From the NCBI RefSeq assembly GCF_030269925.1, contig NC_085127.1:15011501-15075500 (forward strand): DNA of 64,000 nucleotides. Reading direction: 5' to 3'. The translations under genes and the position numbers were made by a program. Under the pieces are notes generated by a model. That model was not told the DNA's origin and searched no databases. It was given only the letters and a program-made list of their open reading frames with translations. This stretch comes from Bombyx mori (lineage: Eukaryota > Arthropoda > Insecta > Lepidoptera > Bombycidae). Below are positions 23,456 through 34,665 of the stretch, piece by piece; the stretch's first letter is position 1, and the number at the start of each line of letters is the position of its first letter.

Positions 23456-23907
23456 ATTTAAATGACATTACACGTTTTAATAAATTCTTCAGTTTTCACA
23501 AGTGGCAGGCTACATTTATTATTAAATCCGTAGCTTATTGTATTCATTATCTTTATCTTAATAGAAAATTAATCACTGGTTAGCACAATAATCAGCTGTA
23601 AACCACAATTACCTTAATCGTTCGTCGTGAGTGACTGACCACAGAAACTGTAATGTATCCGAATTGTCAGAAATGATAGATTCAAAACATTAGAGATTAA
23701 GCCGTAAATATAGTTATAAAAAGGGTTCTTAAAGAATTCAAATACGGATCAGCCGTGCGATTCTGTAAGCGTTGTTTAACAAACTCGCACGTGAATTTGG
23801 TGTGAGTTTTCAAATTGGCATTCTGTAAATTTCATTGTAGTGCCGAATCTACACTAGCGCCCCTCGCGGGTGAATTGAACTAGCAAGCGTGAGTTTTTTT
23901 TACTAAA

Positions 23908-24249
23908 ATGTATGAGTTGACGTTTGAAACGGCATTCTGTAGTGTAAATCACGTCGAATTTCGGCAAGAACTTCGCATCGCAAAATCATTTTATTTGTCA
24001 AATCAAAAGTTAGTGTTTTATGTGTTTGTTGTGAGTGAGAATATACGAAAACGTTATAAACCGCTGTTAATTATTAAAAAAATACTATTAATTAATAAAA
24101 TTGCACTTTTAAATAACTTTATTCTTCATCGATATTTTGTGGAGCGTATGTTTTTATTAAAAACATTGTTGAAAGAGGCTGACGCTACGGATCAGCGTGA
24201 AATGCGTCGACAAGCCTACGAAATTCACAATTTATCACTTTTAACTTGA
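23908..24249 (+). other. Open frame near the left end of the Harbinger element, unrecognised
   Basis: This 113-residue open frame is rich in Ile/Leu/Lys and ends KEADATDQREMRRQAYEIHN. It lies just inside the left terminal repeat, upstream of the transposase core and on the same strand, so it may include part of the transposase N-terminus. Its 5' half overlaps subterminal repeat sequence (GGCATTCTGTAG), which argues against the annotated ATG being a real start. No domain is recognised. Confidence 0.3.
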
Positions 24250-24971
24250 GATGACGACCATGTAAAAGTATAAAGAAAGTGTATAGATTGTCGAAGGATC
24301 ATATGAACCAGTTAGGGTGTGAATTACACCCTTTGATGAAGACCACTAAAAGCCATTGAAAAGGACTTTCAACTCTTCTAAAGGTAGGTATTCCACGTGG
24401 TAAGATTGTGTCTTTATGTACAAAATAGGTACTTTATAACATATTATTAAAGTTTGCCCATTTGTTTATATCCAACTCTCCCATTGTAAAACAATACCAC
24501 TAAACTAATCTACCAAAAATATCTTGAAAGAATACAAATTAGATTCTCTAATAACTATGTGTATTGTTTAATGATTATTTCTTAGTTTCAGTTATTGTGC
24601 ACCTTGTTATTTTTGGCCAATTGAAGTTACCAAAAAAATCATAAAAGAAAATATAAGAACACATTTGTCCCAGACATCCCAATGTATATCTGAGGTTGTG
24701 GAGGCTCTGAACAACCCAGCAACTATATATAAATATTTAAGATTCCCACAGAATGCTCAAGAATGGCAAAAATTGAAGGAAAAGCAAAGAAAAAAGAATA
24801 AGGTGGTTTAAGCTAAATAGGAACAGATGGCGGTGCACTATAAAAAACAAACTGTTTCAAGGCCATGACCACGACCCTCAGTAATGAGGAAACCGATGCA
24901 AGGAGGAGGAGGAGAGGTTTAAGCTAAATAAAAAAATGTTTTCTTCATAAAAAATTACCAATATTAATGTA

Positions 24972-25900
24972 ATGCTAAATATTGCAGTTTTTTATGAAAA
25001 ATTTAGAATCCTTTGGGTTATTGGGTGTATTGATGGGAATTTGGTGGCCTTAAAAAGATCTGCTACCAATAAAAAATGGATTTACTGTCGCAAAGAATAT
25101 CATGCAAGAAATGTACAATTTGTAAAGCTATTAATATTTTTCGAAATTCTGATATGTAATCCATAAACGAAATGTGTATTAAGAACCTATGTATTCAGAT
25201 TGTATTCATTTCAGTTAAATTGTAATTGTGTATATTGCTATAAGCTATTGTGAAATATAGTATTTATCTTAAATAAACTTTATTCAGTTATAATCAAAAC
25301 AAAATAAAATCTACTAGATTAGTCAATGACAGCAAGTAATGACCATTATAATTATTTAACATCTTTTTGGGCTTTCTGTATATTGTCAACGTTCCAACCT
25401 TATGACACCTTTTGCTATATTTTTTTTCATTGCTTAGATCGGTGGACGAGCTCCCAGCCCACCTGGTGTTAAATGGTTATTGGAGCCCATAGACATCTAC
25501 AACGTAAATGCGCCACCCACCTTGAGATATAAATTCTAAGGTCTCAGTATAGTTACAACAGCTGCCACACCCTTCAAACCGAAACGCATTACTGCTTCAC
25601 GGCAGAAATAGGCGATAACGCTATGTTATGCTAGCTAATACCTGCTAATAATAGCTAGCTATTGCTAATATGGAGGAAGATACTCCTGAAGCTTTGTAGC
25701 ACCGCCTTCATTCCACTGCCCGTAACTCAGTATAAAGAACAATAGGTATGTTAAAGAGTAGATTCAGGTGTTTGCTAATCTATAGGGTGCCAATTTACCA
25801 CCCTGATAAGATAGCAAAAATAGTTGTTGCGTGTTGTGTTTTGCACAACATTGCAATTGTGCAGAGCTGCCAGTTCCCATGATTTCAGATGATGAGATTA
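24972..25900 (+). pseudogene. HARBI1-like transposase, broken
   Basis: The central part begins with the RILWVIGCIDGNLVALKRSA reading (24997-25060), where canonical proteins have PGVIGCIDGTH. It continues to YCRKEYHARNVQFVKLL. Frame is then lost, an antisense Bm1 occupies about 25419-25612, and the C-terminal segment resumes at about 25700-25870 (SRFRCLL, KIAKIVVACCVLHNIAIV). The Thr-His after the GCIDG Asp is changed to Asn-Leu, and stops and frameshifts separate the pieces. It cannot encode an active transposase. Confidence 0.7.
25419..25612 (-). mobile_element. Bm1 SINE fragment inside the Harbinger transposon, antisense
   Basis: Poly(T), ATTGCTTAGATCGGTGGACG, TTAAATGGTTATTGGAGCCC, to CTTCACGGCAGAAATAGGCG. 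It splits the transposase homology, so it inserted after or during decay of that transposon. Confidence 0.85.
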
Positions 25901-27976
25901 CATGTACATTATGGTGGTCATGTTGAATTACTTTGTAAAATTTTACTAATTAGCTAACTTATAGTGTGAAGTAACTTCAAATATAAATTAATGATTTATA
26001 AAAATAGTTTTATTATAGTTTTATTCAATAGTTATATACAATAATTGAAATTTGTTTGCATCAGTAACTTATGTGGAAATACAGGTTTAAAATTGCTAGC
26101 TGCATGTGCTAATTCCACCAACAGTTCATCCTTCTTGCAGATTGTCGACTATTCATTCCCCCATGGTTGTAAGTTTCATTAAGTTATATATGGTACTGTG
26201 TTCAAAAATGCTTTGGACGACACACATATGAACACCCTGAATCTTCACCTGCAGTTCCTCTATCCACAAAATTCTATCAGTAATTTGAGTACACTCTGCT
26301 TTTCATTGTAAAAGTGGTGAAATAGCAGGTCAGGTGTTGAGGTGCTGAAAAAAATAATAAATTTATTTAAAAACAAGGTTAGGTAAAATACAATGTTTAC
26401 AATACATGCAACAAAATGTTTTTATTTACAAGTAACAGCATTATACACAAATCAATGTCCCTAATATGGTGGTTCAATGAATAGGTACTTTGACCTGAAT
26501 AAACACATATCAACCCAATCTCTTGACTAACATGTGAGACCTACTGTGGCTGGAGCTACTAGTAGTAGCATCACAATAAGTAGAAGTCACTTGCATTTAG
26601 TTAGAGGATGATGACTGCAAAATAGGTGATTCTTGATGCAATGCTAAAAAGGCAATAAATATTAATTTTTAAAATGCAAGTTTTGTTTAGGTATTTATTT
26701 CAGATAATTAGGCATAACATACATACCTGTATGTTTGCGATTGTTCCAATACTGATACATTTTCCGAGTAGGCTATAAATTCTCCTTACAATATTCTGTT
26801 GATGTGGATTAGTATTTTCAATCTGTTGTAGTTCCTTAAATATAATAAAATAGGTTATGCCTAAATTTTGTTCATTTATTTTAAACTGAGTATGCAGCCT
26901 TTAGCCAACATAATGTCAGTTTAGTCAATACTCTGGCACTGCCTGCCACCCCTGTACCAGTATGCACACCCTTTACCATAGATACAGTCACCTCTGCATC
27001 AATAAATACATTCCAACAACATCAATCTAACTTGCAATACCTAAATTGTTAATGATTTGATGTATTTAATTCAAAATAATTTTTTTGTTGGTGAATTTGA
27101 GATACAAATAAATTACCTTCATGCCCTGTTAAAATAGAACATCAATAAAAACGTTGTAGATAGATATATCATACATAAATATATGTTAACATGTCCTAAA
27201 TATCTCACCGGGAATGGATCTTAACTGACAAGAGAATTTAGTTCCTATATTTTTTTAATATCCTTGTTCTCTTATTGAACATGTTGAGATTCGATTAATC
27301 CTTTTGTTTCGCTAGCTTTTAACCCAAAACGTTTATCAATGCCTCTATTTGCGCCAATATCGGATGAGAAGAACGCTCTTTAAATCTGTTGGTAATATAT
27401 TTAAATTTTACATTAAAAACGAATGGATGAAACATTAATAGCCTCAAATTAACTTTTACTTACCTCATAATTTTTATTTAACGTTAAATTCACTCACAAA
27501 GTAACAACAAATCTTGAAAAAGCAAAATAAAAACTTCCGACCGCTCGAAATTGTTTTGAAAACAATTAAAATTATGTTTTTTAATTCTGGTATTCGCCAG
27601 TGCACGCAAAGGAACTTAGCGTACAGCCAGAAATTACAATTAATTTCATAAATATATGACTTTTAATTTTCTTTTTAGTTATATTAGATGTGGTTTAGAC
27701 ACCAAAGCTTAAATTCATAGTATTTTCTTACAGAATGCTTCTAAATACAAAGAAAAACTGAAACCGGTAAGCTTCGATTTACATTTGCGTGTATACGGCT
27801 ATCCCTAGTAGTATTGTAAACAAACTTCGTTGTCACTTCACTTCGCTCGAGGCAGGGTAATTAAGATTAGTGTTTACAGAATGCCAAATCAAGGTCATTC
27901 CATTGCGAATGCGAAGTGATGGAGAATTTCGTAGTGAGATGCGAGTTCTTGTTTGAATTTTAGAGAATCGCACGGC

Positions 27977-28889
27977 AGGAATATCTAATGAATATAACAC
28001 AAACACTAACCGTAGGAAATGTAAGCTTCTGGGCCGCGTATTATTAATGATCATGAAGAAATATTATAGAGCAAAACACTATTATACATTTAATTTTCAA
28101 TGTTTTATCGTTAAGGAGATTGACTATTGACTATTGATTAACAGTGTTGAGTATTTTTGTTTAAGAATGAAGCATAGTACAAATTACATATATTGCTGGA
28201 CTCTTTATAGTTATCTTGTATTCATCACAATTCCTGATGTTTTACATTGGTGTTTAAAGCACAGCAATGACTACGATACCTGAGAGGGTGTAATATAGTA
28301 ATATCTCTTACATATCTGCAAGAAACATCCAGTTCCAAGTCTCCGGATTTTTGAGAATCAATTTTTCACAGATAGCACTAATTTTCTTTTGATAAATTCC
28401 TATTATAAAATAATGAATCCGAAACATTTCGTGAGAATTCCACTTGAATATTAATTACAGGTATGAATTAACAAAGGCAATAGGGTAGGCCACTGATCGC
28501 GGGTTCGCGTGACCAGTGCGCTTTCACTGCCCGCTGATACGGGAGACTATCACACCGAAACAACTAATCATCTGGGTGATCATTTTTTTAATATAAATAT
28601 ATCGAGCTTTTTCTTACAAGCCGTATTTTACAGTTCGTGCTTTTCTTTGCTAGACGACTCTGCGTGGCTGTAAAGCGCTCCCTTCCACCTTATTTTGTTT
28701 ACTGTGTTGATATAATTATGCAATGTCTTGTTCATTTGTTTAATTATCTAATTAATTTGATGAATGGGTGATTATTGTAAAATTGAATTTATGCATTGAG
28801 TCTAACGTGAAGAACGTGATTTGAATTTAAGGGGAGTTTACGGTGTGCATCTTTCTCATTCGCAACGTTCCGTTGCTTCCGGGTTGGTT
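27977..28889. other. No gene recognised
   Basis: AT-rich, with a GC-richer patch near 28495-28560. 29971-30418, 30575-31268, 32092-32629 and 33452-34097 are also unassigned. Confidence 0.5.
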
Positions 28890-29180
28890 TGCAATTTTTT
28901 TTATTGCCTTTGCATGCAGGCGACCGTACGGCTCATCTGATGGTGAGTGTTTACCATCGCCCATGGACCTCAGCAATGACAGGGGCATAGCCAAGCCGCT
29001 GTCTACAGTTTAATGCTCTTTACAAGCCTCGTTTTAAGAAGGACATGTCATAGCGCTTGGGAAACACCGCGGAGGGGAGCTTATTCCAAAGCTCTAAGAT
29101 CGCTGGAAATGCACTGTGGATGACCGCAGTGGCACCAGGTAGTATGGATGAACTCTACTCCGGTGGCGGGCGGTGCGATG
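28890..29180 (-). mobile_element. LINE 3' end, LWNELPS family, copy C
   Basis: T-rich start, TTGCCTTTGCATGCAGGCGA, the shared CCATGGACCTCAGCAATG and CGGTGGCGGGCGGTGCGATGG blocks. An internal deletion of about 35 bp occurs near 29092, in the segment for PRTIRLWN. A further short fragment lies at about 29540-29600. Confidence 0.7.
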
Positions 29181-29654
29181 GTAAGTGAGAAATATGCGCC
29201 GTAATTTTGTCAATATTCCCATTGTCCGTTTATAAATGAACACGTTACAATCCGGTGTAACACACGTCCACATGACCAATGATTATCTCGATATTTTTTT
29301 CAAGTAAAGTGTCCTTTGTGACAAATTAGCCAGTTTCCGTAGACTTCGGCCGTGCGACCTCAAACTTTAACAATAATAAAAATCTGTTTACAAACTTGGG
29401 TCGCGTGACCGGAATACATTTATACTTGTAAGTTGCTAATTTATTTATGTGAAACTGTATTGGTTGCTCTTGCCACAGAGAGATTTGAGTTCGGTTAAAT
29501 ACCACGCATAGCGCTCTTAAGTTGTGCTCACGAGTGCTCATGGAGTTCGCTCATGGACGTCAGTAAGGCTAAGGGCACAGCCAAGTCGGTATCTGCTACT
29601 ATTTCTATCGCAAATCAGCTATGTCTTCTTGTATGATGGTTGCGGCAGTAGTAA

Positions 29655-29970
29655 TACAATATAGTAGGGTAGGTACCACCACCTCGCCTATTTCTGGCGT
29701 GAAGCAGTAATGCGTTTCGGTTTGAAGGGTGGGGCAGCCGTTGTAACTATACTTGAGACCTTAGCACTTATATCTCAAGATGGGTAGCGCATTTACGTTG
29801 TAGATGTCTATAGGCTCCGGTAACCACTAAACACCAGGTGGGTTGTGAGCTCGTCCACCCATCTAAATAAATAAAAAAATCGGACATCGAACTAACATTC
29901 AAGAGCACTCATCCACATTGCGGTGTCTATGGACCTCGGTAACCACTAAATGTCAGCCGGGCCGTGAACT
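29655..29970 (+). mobile_element. Bm1 SINE 3' half, sense, plus a second small Bm1 end
   Basis: 29655-29880 reads GGTACCACCACCTCGCCTAT to CACCCATCTAAATAAATAAA. 29918-29970 repeats the terminal section (GGTGTCTATGGACCTCGGTA, CGTGAACTCGTTCACCCGTC) with more changes, so two sense Bm1 ends lie in tandem. Confidence 0.75.
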
Positions 29971-30418
29971 CGTTCACCCGTCATTACAATGACATTTAAA
30001 AAACATTGTATCACAGCACCTCATATGTGTTCGCTCACCTAGTAATCAGCGGTCATTGGAGCCTCAGGGCCTCAATGTGCACGCTCCTTATTGGAGACAT
30101 GAGCGCAAATCCTTGGAAATCAAACATTGGAATAGCTAACAAACCGGAAGATATGATTACATCTCCGGAAGCTATGGGGAAACGGCCGTGGAACATACAT
30201 ATGTATCTTTAAAACACTCATAAAATAACGTTCAAATTATTCCAGCATCCATCTTTATCCATTTAACGTCGTGTGAGGTAAACTAAGCTAAGAGCTTACG
30301 AATTGAGACGAAATCCTTAAATAGTTCATTAAAACTGTTCAAACGAGTCATTTGTATCAAAATTACTTTAGCTTAGGGTTGACACTGCGCTAAAACTTGA
30401 ATGCTGGAATATTTTGTA

Positions 30419-30574
30419 TTTTTTTTATTGCCCTTGTAGACAGACGAGCATACAGCTCACCTGATGGTGAATGATTACCGTCGCCCATGGACTTCAGCAA
30501 TGCCAGGGGCAGAGCCAAGCCGCTGCCTACCACTTGATACTCTCCACTCACAAGAGGTCCTACCACCAGTAAAG
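30419..30574 (-). mobile_element. LINE tail (LWNELPS family) fused to a Bm1 fragment
   Basis: 30419-30546 is the antisense LINE tail (ATTGCCCTTGTAGACAGACG to TGATACTCTCCACT). It joins ACTCACAAGAGGTCCTACCA CCAGTAAA, the antisense Bm1 centre, at about 30545. The two families meet at a shared CTC/ACTC microhomology. Confidence 0.7.
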
Positions 30575-31268
30575 TGCTCGACGCGCAGACGGGTCTATTA
30601 TCACAATATCAGACTTAGTATAATAATAATAACGTTTTCCCAATGGCGAGTACTTGCATAGGCATAACTGACAGCAAGAGCAGACTCAACCATCATTGTT
30701 CCTATAGTTGTGTCGGTACACGGTTCGGTAGCGAAAAGTTACGACCAACATCTTAAGAAACTTTCATGATCCAGCTGGGTTAGGGGCCTAATATAAAAGG
30801 CAGTTATTATTATTGTTATTACCATCGTGATTCACCTTCCACTGGATTAGTTTCCGCGAATCTCCATTCATGGTGATAAAATGTAATTTATGAGTGTTTC
30901 TGGCAGCCCTTCGGAACGGTCTTTGATCTGATTGCCTCATTAGTTAGCATATAAGCGGATGAGGACTCAGCGTCGGTGAGTGACGTTCTGTTTCATGTTT
31001 ATTTTAACGTTTTTCGTCTTTTGTGCCGAAATTAGAACTCTTGTCTTTTCCTATACATTGCTGAGTTTGTTTGTTCACTGCCAGATGCCTCATACATGTT
31101 AATGTTTGTATGACTGTTAACTAGAAGAGATTAGTTGATACATTCTTAAACCTGATCCTATCAGGGATACTTAAAATAAGAAGAGAGGAAATTAGAAAGG
31201 TGGGCAAATTTAAGATACTAATAATATGGATAGATAACTGGATTGATATGTTACATATTTAACCATTA

Positions 31269-32091
31269 CTAGTGGTCCCGCAGTAGTCGAAATTCGACTA
31301 TAATTAATTGAAATTATAAGTTTGTACACTATTATGATTCTATTTTCAAAGACTATTATACTTTTATAATCACAAATTTCGCCAAGACTACACTATAGAA
31401 AAAATTAAAAATAGAAAAAATAATAAAGATAAACAATATTTAATCTATTCTCAGTTTGACAACAGACGTCAAGAACAGTTTTTTTTTTTTTTTTTATTGC
31501 CTAGACGTGTGGACGAGCTCGCAGCCCACCTGGTGTTAAGTGGTTACTGGAACCCATAGACATCTACAACGTAAATGCGCCACATACCTTGAGATATAAG
31601 TTCTAAGGTCTCAGTGTAGTTACAACGGCTGCCCCACCCTTCAAACCGAAACGCATTACTGCTTCACGGCAGAAATAGGCGGGGCGGTGGTACCCACCCG
31701 TGCGGACTCACAAGAGGTCCTACCACCAGTAATTACGCAAATTATAATTTTGCGGGTTTGATTTTTATTACACGATGTTATTCCTTCACCGTGGAAGTCA
31801 ATCGTGAACATTTTTGACAATAAGTTTTATTTAATACGTTAATAAGTTAAATTAATAAGGAAGTTTGACAATAAATAAATAGTATGAATGCGTGTGTGCG
31901 TCAAATACATGGTAGTGTGTGTAATGTTTTCTTTATTAATACATGGTAGTGTGTGTAATGTTTTCTTTATTGATTTAATGTATCTTTTATGCATTATCTT
32001 AAAAAAATATTAGCATTGTGCACTTCTTTCCTATATTCTCTAAAAGTGTAGAAAATTTCATACTCCTGCGTCCGCGCAATTAATATATAGA
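31269..32091 (-). mobile_element. Non-autonomous Helitron, same family, copy d, with nested Bm1
   Basis: Minus-strand copy: the 5' end TCTATATATTAAT is at 32091 with flanking A (32092 complement). The 3' end CTAG lies at 31269-31272, next to a minus-strand T. An antisense Bm1 fills about 31479-31812, splitting the body. A short duplicated segment carrying ACATGGTAGTGTGTGTAATG occurs at about 31910 and 31942. Confidence 0.8.
31479..31812 (-). mobile_element. Bm1 SINE nested in a Helitron, antisense
   Basis: Poly(T) of about 20, then GCCTAGACGTGTGGACGAGC through CACCAGTAATTACGCAAATT and the TTCACCGTGGAAGTCAATCG block. It lacks the tRNA-like head. It lies inside the Helitron at 31269-32091, so it is younger than that element. 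Confidence 0.85.
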
Positions 32092-32629
32092 TTATCATCA
32101 AATTTTCGGTTCTAACACTTACAATCAAGTGGGTCGTCACAAGCCACAGTTATATTTAAATAAAGACAGTATCGTCTATCAACCCTTATGAATCAAACAC
32201 GCGAACCTAATTGAGGTATAAATCATTATTTATATTTGAATAAGTAACGTATGTGGAAATGCGCTCTCAAACATTGTTTATTAAGGTCTAATTTTAAACA
32301 CTATTACCACGTGTAGATAGAGTTCGCCTCGGGAAAATAATTATACTTGTGTTTTTGTTCTCTTAAAAGTTCTTTCAGTTGTTTTGTATTTTAATTTTCG
32401 TTTCATTGAATTTTAGACTATAAACGTTTCAAAGTTACGTTTTACGTCTCCGAAGTTTGAACATTTTAAGAATAATAAATATGTATTATCGGATTTGAAA
32501 ACAATTTAACAATACATTTTAAGATTACGCTTCAAGACAACTAAGTTTAGGTTTTGGTGCAGTTTGAAGTTTGTTACGTCGTTTTAAACCAGAATAATTG
32601 AAAAATTGGTAGCAATGATTACTTTTTCA

Positions 32630-32872
32630 TTCAGACAGGTGGATGAGCTAGCCGCCCTAGGGTAAAATGGTGACTGCAGTGCTTAGATATCGTAATGTGA
32701 ATACCGCCACTACTTTGAGACATGATGTAGAAAACTCACTTGTTTTGTATAAGGGCTGGCCCAGTGCTCAAACCTGAACGGATGATGGCTTCGCGGCAGA
32801 AGCAGGAAGGATGACGGAACCAATCCGTGCGGGCTAACAATACGCCCTACCACTAGCAATGTTTTTTGATAT
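32630..32872 (-). mobile_element. Old, strongly diverged Bm1, antisense
   Basis: Recognisable blocks in order: ACAGGTGGATGAGCT, TGAATACCGCCACTACTTTG, CTTCGCGGCAGAAGCAGG, CGCCCTACCACTAGCA. The divergence is far greater than in the neighbouring copy at 32910, so the family has had at least two bursts. Confidence 0.6.
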
Positions 32873-32909
32873 GTTTAATAATTGTATAATATTTTAGTTT
32901 TGTACATAG

Positions 32910-33163
32910 TTTTTTTTTTTTATTGCTTGGATGGGTGGACGAGCTCACAGCCCACCTGGTGTTAAGTGGTTACTGGAACCCATAGACATCCACAACGTAA
33001 ATGTGCCACCCACCTTGAGATATAAGTTCTAAGGTCTCAAGTGTGGTTACAAAAGCTGCTCCACCCTTCAAACCGAAACACATTACTGCTTCACGGCAGA
33101 AATAGGCAGGGTGGGGGTACCCACCCGCGCGGACTCACAAGAGATCCTACCACCAGTAAAATT
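32910..33163 (-). mobile_element. Bm1 SINE fragment, antisense
   Basis: Poly(T), GCTTGGATGGGTGGACGAGC, CACAACGTAAATGTGCCACC, through CCTACCACCAGTAA. The 5' third (head) is absent. Low divergence. Confidence 0.88.
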
Positions 33164-33289
33164 AAGTTGTTTCCAATTAAGTTTCAGCAATTAAGTTGAT
33201 CTTAATTACTTGTCAACTTTCCGTAACCTCATGTTACTTGAAGACCTATTTCTAGGTCTTTCTCTGTGTGAATCATTTATAGCGAAGCT

Positions 33290-33451
33290 TTTTATTTCCC
33301 TACCTATTTGCTGGTAGCCTAAGGGGCTATACCAGCTATGCCAGGACGGGTAGGCGAGCTCTAGGGGTCAACTTGAGAGAATTTGTCAACAGTAGCCCTA
33401 GCAAGAGCAGTGCTTCCCCACTGAGAGGATCCGGCGAGAAACTCAGTGGGT
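33290..33451 (-). mobile_element. Element 1-type LINE 3' tail truncated at the hairpin base
   Basis: This minus-strand 3' UTR copy has a complete CCCACTGAG/CTCAGTGGG stem (33417-33425 and 33442-33450). Homology stops exactly at the outer base of the stem. The segment between the stem and the GCACTGCTCTTGCTAGGG block (about 30 bp, equivalent to the CCGATCCGGTGG region) is deleted. Confidence 0.75.
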
Positions 33452-34106
33452 AAGGACTGTTGTATTCACTGGTTTGTATCATCATTGTACCTGTACGGCG
33501 ACGAAGTAATCGTGCATTGGAACAATAGTAGCCGATGCTTTGATGCAGTGGCGACATTTTCTGCCATTGGGCAGTTACGATTCAGTCGTGAGAGCCCCTG
33601 TCCGCTCCGGCATTAAAAAGTAATTAGGCTGACAATAAAATGAAACCCTTCCACACAAATTACGCCCATACAATTCCATGGCAATAATTTATCAATTATT
33701 ATGCTAAGAGCCCCAAATTTCAATGACACCCATACAAACGGCCTGGACAAATTTAACACAATTAAAGTTAAGCTCAGCACACCTCGGCGCGTTCCACCAT
33801 CTCGTAATTGCTGGAGTTACCCGTATCCTGGGCTCAAGGTTTTGTCCAAATGAAAGCTATGTAACGCCGAAGCATAATTGATCTTGTTTTTGTTCTAATC
33901 ATTTGTAATGTAACTTTTCATTTTACTTTATTTGTGATTGATTAGTAATACTAAAATTCAAAGGTGCTTTCACTAGCTTCACCGAGACACAGCATAAACT
34001 AGATAAGCAGTAGCTCGTATCGCATGTTTTCATTTTTTATTATATTCGAAGACAGCTGAGGCAGTGAATCTTTGCTTATAGGCTTGAAAAATGGCAGGGG
34101 TTCAGT

Positions 34107-34142
34107 TCATTCTCGCTCACGACTCGGTCGTGCGCGGACGTG
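34107..34142 (+). promoter_or_regulatory. Internal Pol II promoter of element 1 (Inr + DPE)
   Basis: TCATTC at 34107-34112 matches the arthropod initiator TCAKTY, with the presumed +1 A at 34109. GGACGTG lies at 34136-34142, exactly +28 to +34, the position of the downstream promoter element in TATA-less insect genes and in Drosophila jockey-type LINEs. The initiator coincides with the 5' edge of the element defined independently by its TSD. The function is inferred; the motifs and spacing are read directly. Confidence 0.8.
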
Positions 34143-34505
34143 CTTTCCGATCCGTGGCCCGCTTGCGAGCTGCGTCTCTGAACTCACAGTTGTGCTCGAC
34201 AGTGTAGTGACCGTGAATACATCGTGCTTACAATTCGGTAGTGCGGACGTTCCGATCCGTTGGTCGCTTGCGATTTGCGTCTCGGAAGTCCATTTTTGTG
34301 CGCTAAAGTATTGTAACCGCGAACCCACCCTTTACCAACTGTCTTTTTCAAGACAAAACCAATCGCTACGATCAGGCTTCCTGTGGCACTCACAGGCTAG
34401 CGATTTCCTAACCCTTCCCAAAACAACAGTCTTTTTCAAGACTAGACCCCCGCTCGCGATTCTGCCTGCTGTAGCACTATACAGCCCGAGCGGGTTCCTT
34501 TCCTT
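34125..34505 (+). repeat. Tandem monomers in the 5' UTR of element 1
   Basis: Two degenerate pairs of direct repeats make up much of the 5' UTR. The first pair (about 34134-34220 and 34235-34322) shares GCGGACG, TCCGATCCGT, CGCTTGCGA and a closing GTGAA/GCGAA block. The second pair (about 34342-34403 and 34430-34500) shares CTTTTTCAAGAC and then a hairpin-prone block around CCTGTGGCACTCACAGG or CTGTAGCACTATACAG. Repeated 5' UTR monomers are common in LINEs and can carry promoter or RNA-structure functions; which applies here is unknown. Confidence 0.6.
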
Positions 34506-34665
34506 TTCCCCGCCGATTGCCGTTTTCACGGCATAGGCATTCCCCCCCCCCTGCTCCTTGCTGTCCTGCAGCACAGGGGGGTTACAAATCCTATCCGGGG
34601 CCTCGTCTTTCGGCGAGTTCAACAAAAGTCCCGGGGCCGCCCCCCCCGGGCAAGAAGACCGAAGC

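Larger units (their letters stand above)
23752..27976 (+). mobile_element. Decayed PIF/Harbinger DNA transposon
   Basis: The terminal inverted repeats GCCGTGCGATTCTGTAA (23752-23768) and TTAGAGAATCGCACGGC (27960-27976) match at 16 of 17 positions. Subterminal GGCATTCTGTA motifs recur at about 23818 and 23930, and inverted at about 27880. Inside are transposase pieces: VIGCIDG with a downstream CRKEYHARNVQF (about 25017-25130) and FRCLL...IVVACCVLHNI (about 25770-25860). Both are hallmarks of HARBI1/PIF transposases. The first catalytic Asp is in GCIDG. The 3' half (26040-27560) may hold remnants of the Myb/SANT-like second ORF, which I cannot confirm. No clean 3-bp TSD was seen. Confidence 0.75.

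Noticed and set aside
24660..24800. Separate gene with VVEALNNPATIYKYL and WQKLKEKQRKKNK
   Set aside because: It lies inside the Harbinger element between transposase pieces and is best treated as part of that decayed element.
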